A stretch of 64,000 nt of DNA, from assembly GCF_002286775.1 (NCBI RefSeq), contig NZ_NSGJ01000008.1, forward strand, positions 1 to 64,000, written 5' to 3'. Of this stretch, positions 1 to 6,917 are shown in pieces. Origin of the DNA: Myroides sp. N17-2 (GTDB lineage Bacteria > Bacteroidota > Bacteroidia > Flavobacteriales > Flavobacteriaceae). The notes under the pieces are model-generated. The model was not told the DNA's origin, made no database searches, and saw only the letters and a program-made list of their open reading frames with translations. A program made the translations under genes and the position numbers. Each line of letters begins with the position of its first letter. Positions within the stretch are counted from its first letter, which is position 1.

Positions 1-16
1 AAGTTACATTTGTCAT

Positions 17-84
17 AGAGAGAGTGTTTTTTGGTGTGCAACTCAAAGATAATTTGAGATCCTTAATTTACTCTCTTTTTTTTT
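17..84 (+). terminator. Possible terminator of a gene left of the window
   Basis: An AGAGAGAGT arm at 17-25 can pair with ACTCTCT at 70-76, which runs straight into a long T tract. The ~45-base loop holds a second small stem (CTCAAA/TTTGAG). The orientation suits a plus-strand gene entering from the left edge. The loop is long, so the call is tentative. Confidence 0.35.
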
Positions 85-108
85 GCCTTTTTTTAAGCGT
101 TTAGGACG

Positions 109-627
109 CTATTGATTCAAAATATCTTCATTACTTCTTTCTTTAGCATTAAATCTCAAAACTCTCTCGTATTCATCTTTAGAAATGAAAAGCTCCTTTA
201 TATCTAACCTATGTAGATTCTCTAAATACAAATAAAGTACTCTGTAGATAATAGGATCAACGTTACTACCATTTAAGAAGTCAAACATCATTTTATTGAA
301 TAACGCTTCGTTATTTTGATTAACGTTTAATGGCTTCTTAGATTCTATATGAACAGAAAATATTGCTGTCGTCAATAACACATCATTTTCAACTATGATT
401 TTGATGATATCGGCTTTTTGCTGTTGTGTTATTGACTCCAAAAACTGATGAATACACTGGTAGAAGTGTTTACTTTGTTTTGCTTGAGCATACTCTTCCA
501 TAGATAAAAAGTACCCTTCAGATAATTTGATCCATTCATCTTCAATGACGACTTCTTTACTACTTGTTAAAATCAAGTTGATTAGTGGAACTATAACTGA
601 ATAATATTCTTTTGTTTTCATCAGCAA
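109..627 (-). CDS. Hypothetical protein, 172 aa
   Basis: I do not recognise this protein. It is soluble-looking, without a signal peptide or membrane segment, rich in helix-forming stretches and acidic residues, and ends in a charged tail. Two start codons lie close together, ATG at 627 and ATG at 621; the second (MKTKEYYS...) is equally plausible and no strong ribosome site separates them. It precedes nothing on its strand inside the window, and the small secreted-protein gene lies 39 bases upstream in the same orientation, so the two could be co-transcribed. Base composition resembles normal coding DNA of this genome. Confidence 0.6.
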   Translation of the reverse strand: MLMKTKEYYSVIVPLINLILTSSKEVVIEDEWIKLSEGYFLSMEEYAQAKQSKHFYQCIHQFLESITQQQKADIIKIIVENDVLLTTAIFSVHIESKKPLNVNQNNEALFNKMMFDFLNGSNVDPIIYRVLYLYLENLHRLDIKELFISKDEYERVLRFNAKERSNEDILNQ

Positions 628-666
628 TTAGATTTTAAAGTTTCTATTGAACATATCCTTATCAGT

Positions 667-936
667 CTAATTCTTCCTTTCTTGACGTGTCGAATCTTTC
701 TCTTGTTTAAATGCATCTTGAAAGATCTGTAGATCACTACGATGAGTTGAATCTTGCTCTCTTGCATTTAGATTAGCATTAAAGATACTGTCTTGTTTGT
801 TTCTTTCTTTATAGAAAGCCTCTATACGCTGTTGCATACGTTTTAGACTTTCTTCCGCTAATTGCTTTTTTGTTTTCTCTTGTGCTATTGATGTAATAGA
901 GAATAGAATTGATAATAAGAATACTGATTTTTTCAT
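667..936 (-). CDS. Small secreted coiled-coil-like protein, 89 aa
   Basis: The first ~18 residues form a signal peptide (MKK, a hydrophobic stretch, then SIAQ), so the product should be exported to the periplasm. The mature part, about 70 residues, is almost wholly charged and polar (K, E, Q, R, D) and is predicted by eye to be one helix or coiled coil. I do not recognise a named family. The 3' end of the 6S-like RNA lies only about 20 bases upstream of the ATG on the same strand, so the gene may be read through from the RNA promoter or have its own weak promoter. Confidence 0.6.
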   Translation of the reverse strand: MKKSVFLLSILFSITSIAQEKTKKQLAEESLKRMQQRIEAFYKERNKQDSIFNANLNAREQDSTHRSDLQIFQDAFKQEKDSTRQERKN

Positions 937-956
937 AGTGCCTTGATTTGTAGTTA

Positions 957-1138
957 ATAAAAAAGCGTGGAACTAAAATCAATCGGAAACGGAGGTACTA
1001 GGATACCTTACACCACGACGACTCAGCCCACGCCAATATAAGGCACGGGCGTAAGTCTGTCGCTTTTTGGTGTATTGAGAAGATTCCTAGTTTTCCGTTA
1101 CCAAAACGACAGCTCACGCTTGTTTGTAATATTTTCTA
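957..1138 (-). ncRNA. ssrS: 6S-like rod-shaped RNA (6S-Flavo type)
   Basis: Read on the minus strand, this ~180-base stretch folds on itself end to end. AAGCGTG at the 5' side (1115-1121) pairs with CACGCTT at the 3' side (963-969). Further in, AACGGA pairs with TCCGTT, CTAGGA with TCCTAG and TACACC with GGTGTA, with a terminal GCCCGTGCC/GGCGTGGGC hairpin. The outer 3' arm is followed by a T run, as in a terminator, which fixes the strand. A long interrupted rod is the hallmark of 6S RNA, which mimics an open promoter and binds RNA polymerase. The predicted 6S-Flavo motif of flavobacteria is the best candidate family. No homology search was possible. Confidence 0.6.
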
Positions 1139-1140
1139 AC

Positions 1141-1148
1141 GCAAATGT
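1141..1148 (-). promoter_or_regulatory. -7 promoter element of the 6S-like RNA
   Basis: The minus-strand octamer TACATTTG matches the Bacteroidota -7 consensus TAnnTTTG exactly and lies a few bases before the predicted RNA 5' end. A clear TTG -33 box is not seen at the usual distance. Confidence 0.5.
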
Positions 1149-1220
1149 AGGAAATTATAGGTAATACTGAAAATGGTCTTTTTCTTTTCACAAGCTTTAA
1201 TAATTTCATAGTTTTTCGTT

Positions 1221-1252
1221 ACCATAAGTTTCTTAAATAAGAAACTTATGGT
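1221..1252. promoter_or_regulatory. 32-bp perfect palindrome, likely operator
   Basis: The arm ACCATAAGTTTCTTA is followed by AA and its exact reverse complement. It sits 30 bases before the start of the XRE regulator, overlapping where its promoter -33 region should lie. Position and symmetry suggest an autoregulatory operator bound by a dimer of that regulator. It has no T tract after it on either strand, so a terminator is less likely. Confidence 0.6.
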
Positions 1253-1281
1253 TAATTTAGTACTTATTAATTTATCCAAAA

Positions 1282-1581
1282 ATGAAAACATATCCATTAG
1301 ATCAAATTATTCAAGAACAAATAGGTTCTATTGGCACGAAGAAGAGAGATTTATTCGAATCTAAGATTCAATTTGAATTGATAGGTTCAAAAATTAAAGC
1401 TATCCGAAAAGAGAAAGGACTTACTCAAACTCAACTTGGTGAGCTCGTTGGAGTTCAAAAAGCTCAGATTTCAAAAATTGAGAATAATACATCTAATGTA
1501 AAGATTACGACATTATTAAAAGTATTGAATACTTTGGATGCTAAGCTGACTTGGGAGATTGAAGAAGAGCGTATAAAGTAA
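1282..1581 (+). CDS. XRE-family HTH regulator, HigA-like
   Basis: A 99-aa protein with a classic Cro/C1 helix-turn-helix at about residues 36-90 (IKAIRKEKGLTQTQLGELVG, then QKAQISKIEN). The N-terminal 35 residues form a helical arm, as in HigA antitoxins. No HigB-type toxin gene is adjacent on either side, so it is an orphan antitoxin or a free-standing repressor. The perfect palindrome upstream is its probable binding site. It lies directly before the defence gene cluster on the same strand, with ~90 bases between, and may control that cluster. It is unlike CapH/CapP or CapW, the known CBASS regulators. Role in defence is inference. Confidence 0.8.
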   Translation: MKTYPLDQIIQEQIGSIGTKKRDLFESKIQFELIGSKIKAIRKEKGLTQTQLGELVGVQKAQISKIENNTSNVKITTLLKVLNTLDAKLTWEIEEERIK

Positions 1582-1670
1582 GTAACTTCTCTCAATTTTA
1601 TAATAGTCTTACTCTTTTCTTTTAGTTTCTTATTTTTATAAATGCTATTTTAGCACTAAAATCTTATTTT

Positions 1671-2690
1671 ATGAAAACTTTTAAAATTCTTTCAATAGAC
1701 GGAGGTGGAATAAAAGGTTTATACTCAGCAAGAATACTTGAAAAATTTGAACAAAAATTCAAATGCAAAACATCAGATCATTTTGATATGATTTGTGGTA
1801 CTTCAACAGGTGGTCTTATTGCTCTTGCTTTAACTAGTTTAATTACTGCTGAAAATATTTGCAAATTCTATGAAGATAAAGGAGAAATTATATTTCCTAG
1901 TTCTAAAGAATTCAAAATTCCATTTTTAGGAAAAACTAGCAAACGAGGAATTAAACAAATATTATGGAAAGGAAAATTTGAAAATGAAGGCTTAAAAAAA
2001 TCATTAGATGAGATATTTGGTGATAAAATAATTGGTAATGCAAATAATCTATTATGCATACCTAGCTACTCCGTGACAGAAGCGAAACCTAAAGTGTTTA
2101 AATATGATCATAAAGAAGGTAACTTGTCTCGTGACAATAGAGCTAAGATGGTTGATATAGCTTTGGCTACATCTGCAGCTCCAACATACTTCCCAATGGC
2201 TGAGTTACCATATTATAATAATGAACAATTTATTGATGGAGGTGTTTGGGCTAACAACCCAACATTAGTTGGTCTCTTAGAAGCCTTAAATAATTTTGTT
2301 GGAAAAGATAAAGAGTATAAAAACATTAAAATACTATCATTAAGTAGCTTGAGCATTACTGGTGGAAATGCCACAGGATTAAAGAATGAAAGGTCTTTTA
2401 AAGATTGGGGAGCCAATTTATTTGAAACATCCATGAATGGTCAATCTTTTTTTACCGATTTTTTTCTTTCAAAAGTTAAAGAAATATCTGATATAGACAT
2501 TGAATACACGCGTATACCATCTGCTGCCATTTCGAAAGAACAAGAAAGTATAGTCCAATTAGATGTAGCTAATAAAGAAGCATACAATTTAATGAAAATT
2601 AAAGCAGATGATCAAGCTTTAATATATGAAAAAACACCAGAAATAAAATATTTTTTCACAACTCCAAAAACCTATATAACTAATGGCTAA
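1671..2690 (+). CDS. capV: CapV-like patatin phospholipase, CBASS effector
   Basis: A 339-aa patatin-like phospholipase. The oxyanion-hole glycine loop DGGGIKG lies at residues 10-16, the nucleophile elbow GTSTG at 43-47 (Ser45) and the dyad Asp in DGG at 189-191. All catalytic features are intact. In type II CBASS, CapV is activated by the cyclic dinucleotide from the adjacent CD-NTase and degrades the inner membrane, killing the infected cell. It is the first gene of a packed plus-strand operon and overlaps the CD-NTase gene by 8 bases. No signal peptide or membrane anchor is seen, as expected for this family. Effector role follows from family and context. Confidence 0.9.
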   Translation: MKTFKILSIDGGGIKGLYSARILEKFEQKFKCKTSDHFDMICGTSTGGLIALALTSLITAENICKFYEDKGEIIFPSSKEFKIPFLGKTSKRGIKQILWKGKFENEGLKKSLDEIFGDKIIGNANNLLCIPSYSVTEAKPKVFKYDHKEGNLSRDNRAKMVDIALATSAAPTYFPMAELPYYNNEQFIDGGVWANNPTLVGLLEALNNFVGKDKEYKNIKILSLSSLSITGGNATGLKNERSFKDWGANLFETSMNGQSFFTDFFLSKVKEISDIDIEYTRIPSAAISKEQESIVQLDVANKEAYNLMKIKADDQALIYEKTPEIKYFFTTPKTYITNG

Positions 2691-3693
2691 TTTACATGAT
2701 ACATTTATAGAATTTAATGATATCGTTAAACTGAATTCTACTAAAAAAACCTCACTTAGAAAATCCAGAAATTCAATTCGAGATGATATAAAAAAATATT
2801 TTAACGATAAAAGAGAAAAACATTCCGTAAGTTTTAAAGGACAAGGTTCTTTTATGATGAACACTACAATCAAACCAATATCTAATGAATTTGATCTAGA
2901 CGATGGTGTTTATATTTTCGGAAAAAAAGAAGATAGACCGACACCTCAAACTGCTCATAATTGGATTTTTGAAGCAGTTAAAAATAGAACAAGCTCCGAA
3001 AGTTTAGATAAGAACACTTGCGTGAGAGTAATCTATAAAAGTGATTATCACGTTGATTTACCAATTTATTATAAAGTAGATAAATCGGATGATGAATTTA
3101 CTTTAGATGATGAAGTTCCTGAATTAGCACATTTATCGAAAGGATGGATTCAAAGTGATCCTTACGCTTTTAAGAAATGGTTTGATGAGCAAGCTAATGG
3201 TAAGCCACAGTTGAAAAGAATAGTTAGATATCTAAAAGCTTGGTCAGATAAGAAACAAGATGATAACGCAAAATTGAGATTTCCTAGTGGAATGATATTT
3301 ACAATATTAGCTTCAAATAATTTTGTACAAGATGAAAGAGATGATATCTCTTTACTAGAAACAATGAAAGCTATCCAAAAAGAAATTGATGACACTAGAT
3401 TTGATTATGCTTATTACGACTGTTATAGGCCAACTATAGATGAGAATGAGAATCTTTTAGATAAATATAATGCTAAAACTACTAAAGAAAATTTTCTAAA
3501 TGCTTTAGATTCATTTATAAAATCTGGTGACCAAGCGATTGAGCTAGAATCTAAAAAAGATGCTTGCGCCAAATGGCAAAAACATTTAGGTGATCGTTTT
3601 CCATGTTCTTCTATTAAAGAAGAAGATTCAAAATCATCTGCAAAAATTTTCTCTAGCCCAGATCAAATTGGATTTGATAATAAATCTGCATAA
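2683..3693 (+). CDS. cdn: CD-NTase (CBASS cyclic nucleotide synthase)
   Basis: A 336-aa SMODS/CD-NTase nucleotidyltransferase. The GQGSF loop is at residues 53-57, the catalytic pair in FDLDDG has Asp71 and Asp73, and the third acid is Asp125 in HVDLP, so the polymerase-beta-type active site is complete. On phage infection such enzymes make a cyclic di- or trinucleotide that activates the effector. The pattern and the CapV/Cap2/Cap3 context resemble clade A, DncV-like cGAMP synthases, but the product cannot be read from sequence. The C-terminus is a flexible, Ser/Lys-rich tail ending in Ala, the kind of end Cap2 activates and conjugates. It overlaps capV and is 3 bases from cap2. Confidence 0.92.
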   Translation: MANLHDTFIEFNDIVKLNSTKKTSLRKSRNSIRDDIKKYFNDKREKHSVSFKGQGSFMMNTTIKPISNEFDLDDGVYIFGKKEDRPTPQTAHNWIFEAVKNRTSSESLDKNTCVRVIYKSDYHVDLPIYYKVDKSDDEFTLDDEVPELAHLSKGWIQSDPYAFKKWFDEQANGKPQLKRIVRYLKAWSDKKQDDNAKLRFPSGMIFTILASNNFVQDERDDISLLETMKAIQKEIDDTRFDYAYYDCYRPTIDENENLLDKYNAKTTKENFLNALDSFIKSGDQAIELESKKDACAKWQKHLGDRFPCSSIKEEDSKSSAKIFSSPDQIGFDNKSA

Positions 3694-3696
3694 CTT

Positions 3697-5385
3697 ATGA
3701 TTGATAAGGTACGTGAATTAATTTCTAAAACTGAGAATACTAAGATTATAAACACAAAAGATATTGTAGGAAACAATACTATTAAAAAATATAATCAAGT
3801 TATATTAGTTGAAACTGAATTGTCTTTAAATAATGGTTTAAAGATAATTCAGTTATACATTGCCTTTAAAGAACCTTATTCTGTTTATTTACCTAAAATA
3901 TATATTGATGAAAAATCATACGAAGAAATAAAATATCTTCCACATATAAATGGTGATTTAAGTATTTGTATTACTGAAGAAAGTGATAGTTTCTATTTTA
4001 ATGTAGAAGAGTTACCTCAAATTGTTGTACAATTAATTTCTAATGCAAAAAAGATTCTGCGAGGTGCTGATGATGAAAATTATTTAAATGGTGAATTTGA
4101 AAAAGAGTTTCAAGCTTACTGGGATATTCAATATTCTAGTAAAGATAAATCACAAGAAATAGGGCTCGCTTTAATCGATTCTGATAATTTTGAAAACTTA
4201 AAAGGAATTAAGTTTGTTCAGGAATTTGGTATTTATAAATACTTGGTATATAATGAAAGTGACGAATTTACCTTGTTTAAAGATTATTTAAAATTTAGAA
4301 ACATTAAATATCTTGAACTCCAAGTTTATTCAGCAAAATTTGACGACTTTAAACCACCCTATGATTCATCTATTCATAAATCATTAGATTTCCTAGATGG
4401 CAATAGTGATTTTAAAAATGAAATTAATAAGTTAAAAGCACATGATTTTCTAGTTGTTTTTAAAAACAATCATAATGAGCTATTTGGATGGTCTTATCCA
4501 ATTATTAATAAAGCAATTAAAGGATTTAGACCTTTATCAAATTGGCAGTTTTTAAATTTAAAATTGTCAGAGCAATATTATATTGAACGAATCAGTTTTG
4601 CTAATATCTCTCCTAAGAGATTAGATGTTAGAACTAGTGGAATAGAAATTAATAGAAATCTAAAGGTAGCAATAATAGGTTTAGGTAGCGTTGGCTCGAA
4701 TCTTTTACATTATTTAACTAAGTTTTCAATTTCGGAATACTGTATTATAGACCCCGATATTCTGAAAGTTGAAAATGTATTTAGAAATAAATTTGGTTTT
4801 AATTATTTAAATAAATTTAAAGCTTCTATTAGTAAAAACGAAATCTTGTCAAAAAATCCATTTACCAAAGTATTAAGTTTTAATAAAAACATTATAGAGA
4901 TTTTAAATAACTCTTCTACAGCTTTAGAACAATATGATTACCGTTTTATTATTTTAGGAATTTCAAGAATTGAAAAATATCTAATTGAACATTTTATTAA
5001 TATAACATCTAATAAACCTGTAATTCTAATCTGGGTTGAACCATACATGGCAAGTGGTCAATTAATCTATTTACGTCCTGATGATTTTCAAAAAGGAATA
5101 GATTTAATCAATGAATATCCTTATCATGTTTTAAAAAAGAATCAAAACTTATCAAAAAGAGAAGGTTCCTGTCAAACAGGATATATGCCATATTCTGATA
5201 TGCACTTAAATTTATTTTTGAGTAGTATAAATGTGATACTCTATAATCTTATGATTGAAAAAAATAACAATACTTCTAAAATATTTTCTTGGATTGGAAA
5301 TATTGATGAATTAGAAAATTTAGGTTTTGAATTTGAAGGAATATATAAAAATAAAAAATTTACAATTATAGAAAATGAATTTTAA
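3697..5385 (+). CDS. cap2: Cap2, E2-E1 ubiquitin-transfer-like fusion
   Basis: A 562-aa fusion. Residues 1-130 are an E2-like domain with the catalytic Cys91 in LPHINGDLSIC, matching the H-x-N...G-x-x-C pattern of E2 enzymes. From ~310 an E1 adenylation domain follows, with the nucleotide loop GLGSVGS at 328-334 and a candidate catalytic Cys492 in REGSCQTG. In type II CBASS, Cap2 activates the C-terminus of the CD-NTase and joins it to a target, priming the synthase. Both halves are intact, so this is the long type II form. The last 11 bases overlap the next gene, the Cap15-like one. Confidence 0.92.
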   Translation: MIDKVRELISKTENTKIINTKDIVGNNTIKKYNQVILVETELSLNNGLKIIQLYIAFKEPYSVYLPKIYIDEKSYEEIKYLPHINGDLSICITEESDSFYFNVEELPQIVVQLISNAKKILRGADDENYLNGEFEKEFQAYWDIQYSSKDKSQEIGLALIDSDNFENLKGIKFVQEFGIYKYLVYNESDEFTLFKDYLKFRNIKYLELQVYSAKFDDFKPPYDSSIHKSLDFLDGNSDFKNEINKLKAHDFLVVFKNNHNELFGWSYPIINKAIKGFRPLSNWQFLNLKLSEQYYIERISFANISPKRLDVRTSGIEINRNLKVAIIGLGSVGSNLLHYLTKFSISEYCIIDPDILKVENVFRNKFGFNYLNKFKASISKNEILSKNPFTKVLSFNKNIIEILNNSSTALEQYDYRFIILGISRIEKYLIEHFINITSNKPVILIWVEPYMASGQLIYLRPDDFQKGIDLINEYPYHVLKKNQNLSKREGSCQTGYMPYSDMHLNLFLSSINVILYNLMIEKNNNTSKIFSWIGNIDELENLGFEFEGIYKNKKFTIIENEF

Positions 5386-6013
5386 AAATTATAAAACAAG
5401 TACATTAGTTTCCTTTATTGTAATTTTAGCAATATTTTGTAATTTTATTTATTTACAGCTAGACGATTTCTTAATGCAATTTCCTAAATTAAAAGAGATC
5501 TCAAATTATATTGAGTTCTTATCAATTTTAGGTTTAATGACATTAGTAATTAAATTAATTGATTCACATTTTTGGGCATTTGAAATAACAAATCTCATTA
5601 TTGAAATTCCTGATTTAAATGGAAGATATGAAGGTATTATGACTTCATCTTATATTGATTCTGAGACACAAGAACCAACACAATTAGAGTGTGTTATGGA
5701 AATAATCCAAAATGCCTCTAGTATACATGTTTTTACTTATATCGGAAAAAAAGGTATTCTAACATCAAGCTCTGAGACTATTTGTGAAGTTTTAAAGAAG
5801 AAAGAAAATGGTTTTTACACACTCTATTACAATTATGGAAATAACTCAAATTTAAATGTAGAATTTAATGATCATAAAGGAACAGCTTATTTAGAATTCT
5901 TTCCTGATATAGTATCATTACGAGGTAATTATTTTAATGAGAGAAAAAATAACGGTACAATAGATGTGAAGTTAGTATCTAAAAAAATAATTGGACGATT
6001 CAATGAAAAATAA
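5375..6013 (+). CDS. Cap15/OptE-like 2TM beta-barrel effector
   Basis: A 212-aa protein with two hydrophobic helices at about residues 9-28 and 46-63. A beta-rich C-terminal domain starts with the LNGRYEG turn at 81-87 and runs to the end. This is the build of Cap15, a CBASS effector whose small barrel binds a cyclic nucleotide and whose helices disrupt the inner membrane, and of OptE of the Panoptes system. The ATG lies inside the end of cap2 (11-base overlap), and its own end overlaps the DisA-like gene by 11 bases, so the two are likely translationally coupled. It is a second potential effector in an operon that already has CapV. The assignment rests on topology and motif, not on a search. 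Confidence 0.75.
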   Translation: MNFKNYKTSTLVSFIVILAIFCNFIYLQLDDFLMQFPKLKEISNYIEFLSILGLMTLVIKLIDSHFWAFEITNLIIEIPDLNGRYEGIMTSSYIDSETQEPTQLECVMEIIQNASSIHVFTYIGKKGILTSSSETICEVLKKKENGFYTLYYNYGNNSNLNVEFNDHKGTAYLEFFPDIVSLRGNYFNERKNNGTIDVKLVSKKIIGRFNEK

Positions 6014-6452
6014 TAAACTAATAAAGATAATTGATTTAATAATTAGTTCTAATAAATCTGACTTCACTGGATTAGGAATTATTATTTATGAAGATAAATT
6101 AGACTTACCTATTGAATCAATGAATGATAATTGTTGTTTAAAAAATTTAATCGATGAATCAGAAAATATTTCTAGCTTTTTAACAAAAATCAGTAACAAA
6201 AACAATGATTGTCATGATGGTTTTCATTTGATAAATAGTGATTTTCAGCTTACTGATATTTCATTTTATTTTTCAACACCTATAATATCTAATATAAAAC
6301 CTAAGAAAAAAAAAGGAAGCAGATATAGAACTGCCTTTTATGGTTCGATGCTCAAAAACATTGTTTGTACAATTTCAATTAGTTCTAATATGGAAGCTTA
6401 TATATTTATTAATGGAAAAGAATATACTATAGATGAATATAGAATGCTATAA
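6003..6452 (+). CDS. Small DisA_N (diadenylate cyclase fold) protein
   Basis: A 149-aa protein; ATG at 6003 is chosen over TTG at 5991. By eye its layout matches the DAC domain of CdaA/DisA. FTGLGIIIYE is at 21-30, then a segment aligning to the helix before the active site, then HDGF at 71-74 (DAC: HDGA), GSRYRTA at 105-111 (DAC: GTRHRAA/TA), and a final ISISS...INGKE strand pair at 124-140. Differences are Ala to Phe after DG, His to Tyr in RHR, and no SEE acid pair, though T. maritima-type DisA also lacks that pair. DAC enzymes make c-di-AMP. Coupled to the Cap15-like gene, it may make or bind a nucleotide controlling that effector. Activity is unproven. Confidence 0.72.
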   Translation: MKNNKLIKIIDLIISSNKSDFTGLGIIIYEDKLDLPIESMNDNCCLKNLIDESENISSFLTKISNKNNDCHDGFHLINSDFQLTDISFYFSTPIISNIKPKKKKGSRYRTAFYGSMLKNIVCTISISSNMEAYIFINGKEYTIDEYRML

Positions 6453-6897
6453 TTTTACTCTATCTTTATCGGATATAGTTCTGAATATCTTTAAAAAGCA
6501 TGTTCAATATGATGTCCATTTACCTGAGTCTGGAGGTATTCTTACTGGTAAATTATACGAAGACTTAGTTGAAATATTAAACTGTTCAGAACCTACAGTT
6601 TCAGATAAACAATCTAGATATAATTTTAATAGATCATATAAAGCAGCTCAAATTTTTATTAATGAAAAGTTTGAGAAATCTAAAGGCAAGGAAATATATT
6701 TAGGAGAGTGGCATACTCACCCAGAAGATAATCCAACCCCTTCAGTAACTGACATTAAGAACTTTACAAAAACTATTTCTAAGAATAAACTAAACTCCAA
6801 TACTCATTTTATGATTATAATAGGGATAAAAAGTATATATATAGGAATATACACAGAACGTAAATTAATTGAAAATAAAAACTTTATTATTGAATAA
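6433..6897 (+). CDS. cap3: Cap3, JAMM-type deconjugating protease
   Basis: A 154-aa JAB/Mov34 metalloprotease with the full JAMM set: Glu32 in LPESGG, and HTHP at 94-97 followed by SVTD with Asp107, matching HxHPx6SxxD. Cap3 removes CD-NTase from its conjugation targets and so limits or resets CBASS priming by Cap2. The ATG overlaps the end of the DisA-like gene by 20 bases, keeping it in the operon even though a two-gene module separates it from cap2. Cap3 normally follows cap2 directly, so the spacing suggests insertion of that module. Length is normal for the family. Confidence 0.88.
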   Translation: MNIECYNFTLSLSDIVLNIFKKHVQYDVHLPESGGILTGKLYEDLVEILNCSEPTVSDKQSRYNFNRSYKAAQIFINEKFEKSKGKEIYLGEWHTHPEDNPTPSVTDIKNFTKTISKNKLNSNTHFMIIIGIKSIYIGIYTERKLIENKNFIIE

Positions 6898-6917
6898 TAA
6901 TATAAATTATACTAAAA

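Noticed and set aside
1282-1581. XRE gene as half of a HigBA toxin-antitoxin pair
   Set aside because: No RelE/HigB-like open frame lies within several hundred bases on either side.
6003-6452. Small protein between the Cap15-like gene and cap3 as an mCpol (OptS)
   Set aside because: It has no GGDD/GGDEF-type palm motif. Its HDG and RYR motifs and their order fit the DisA_N fold instead.
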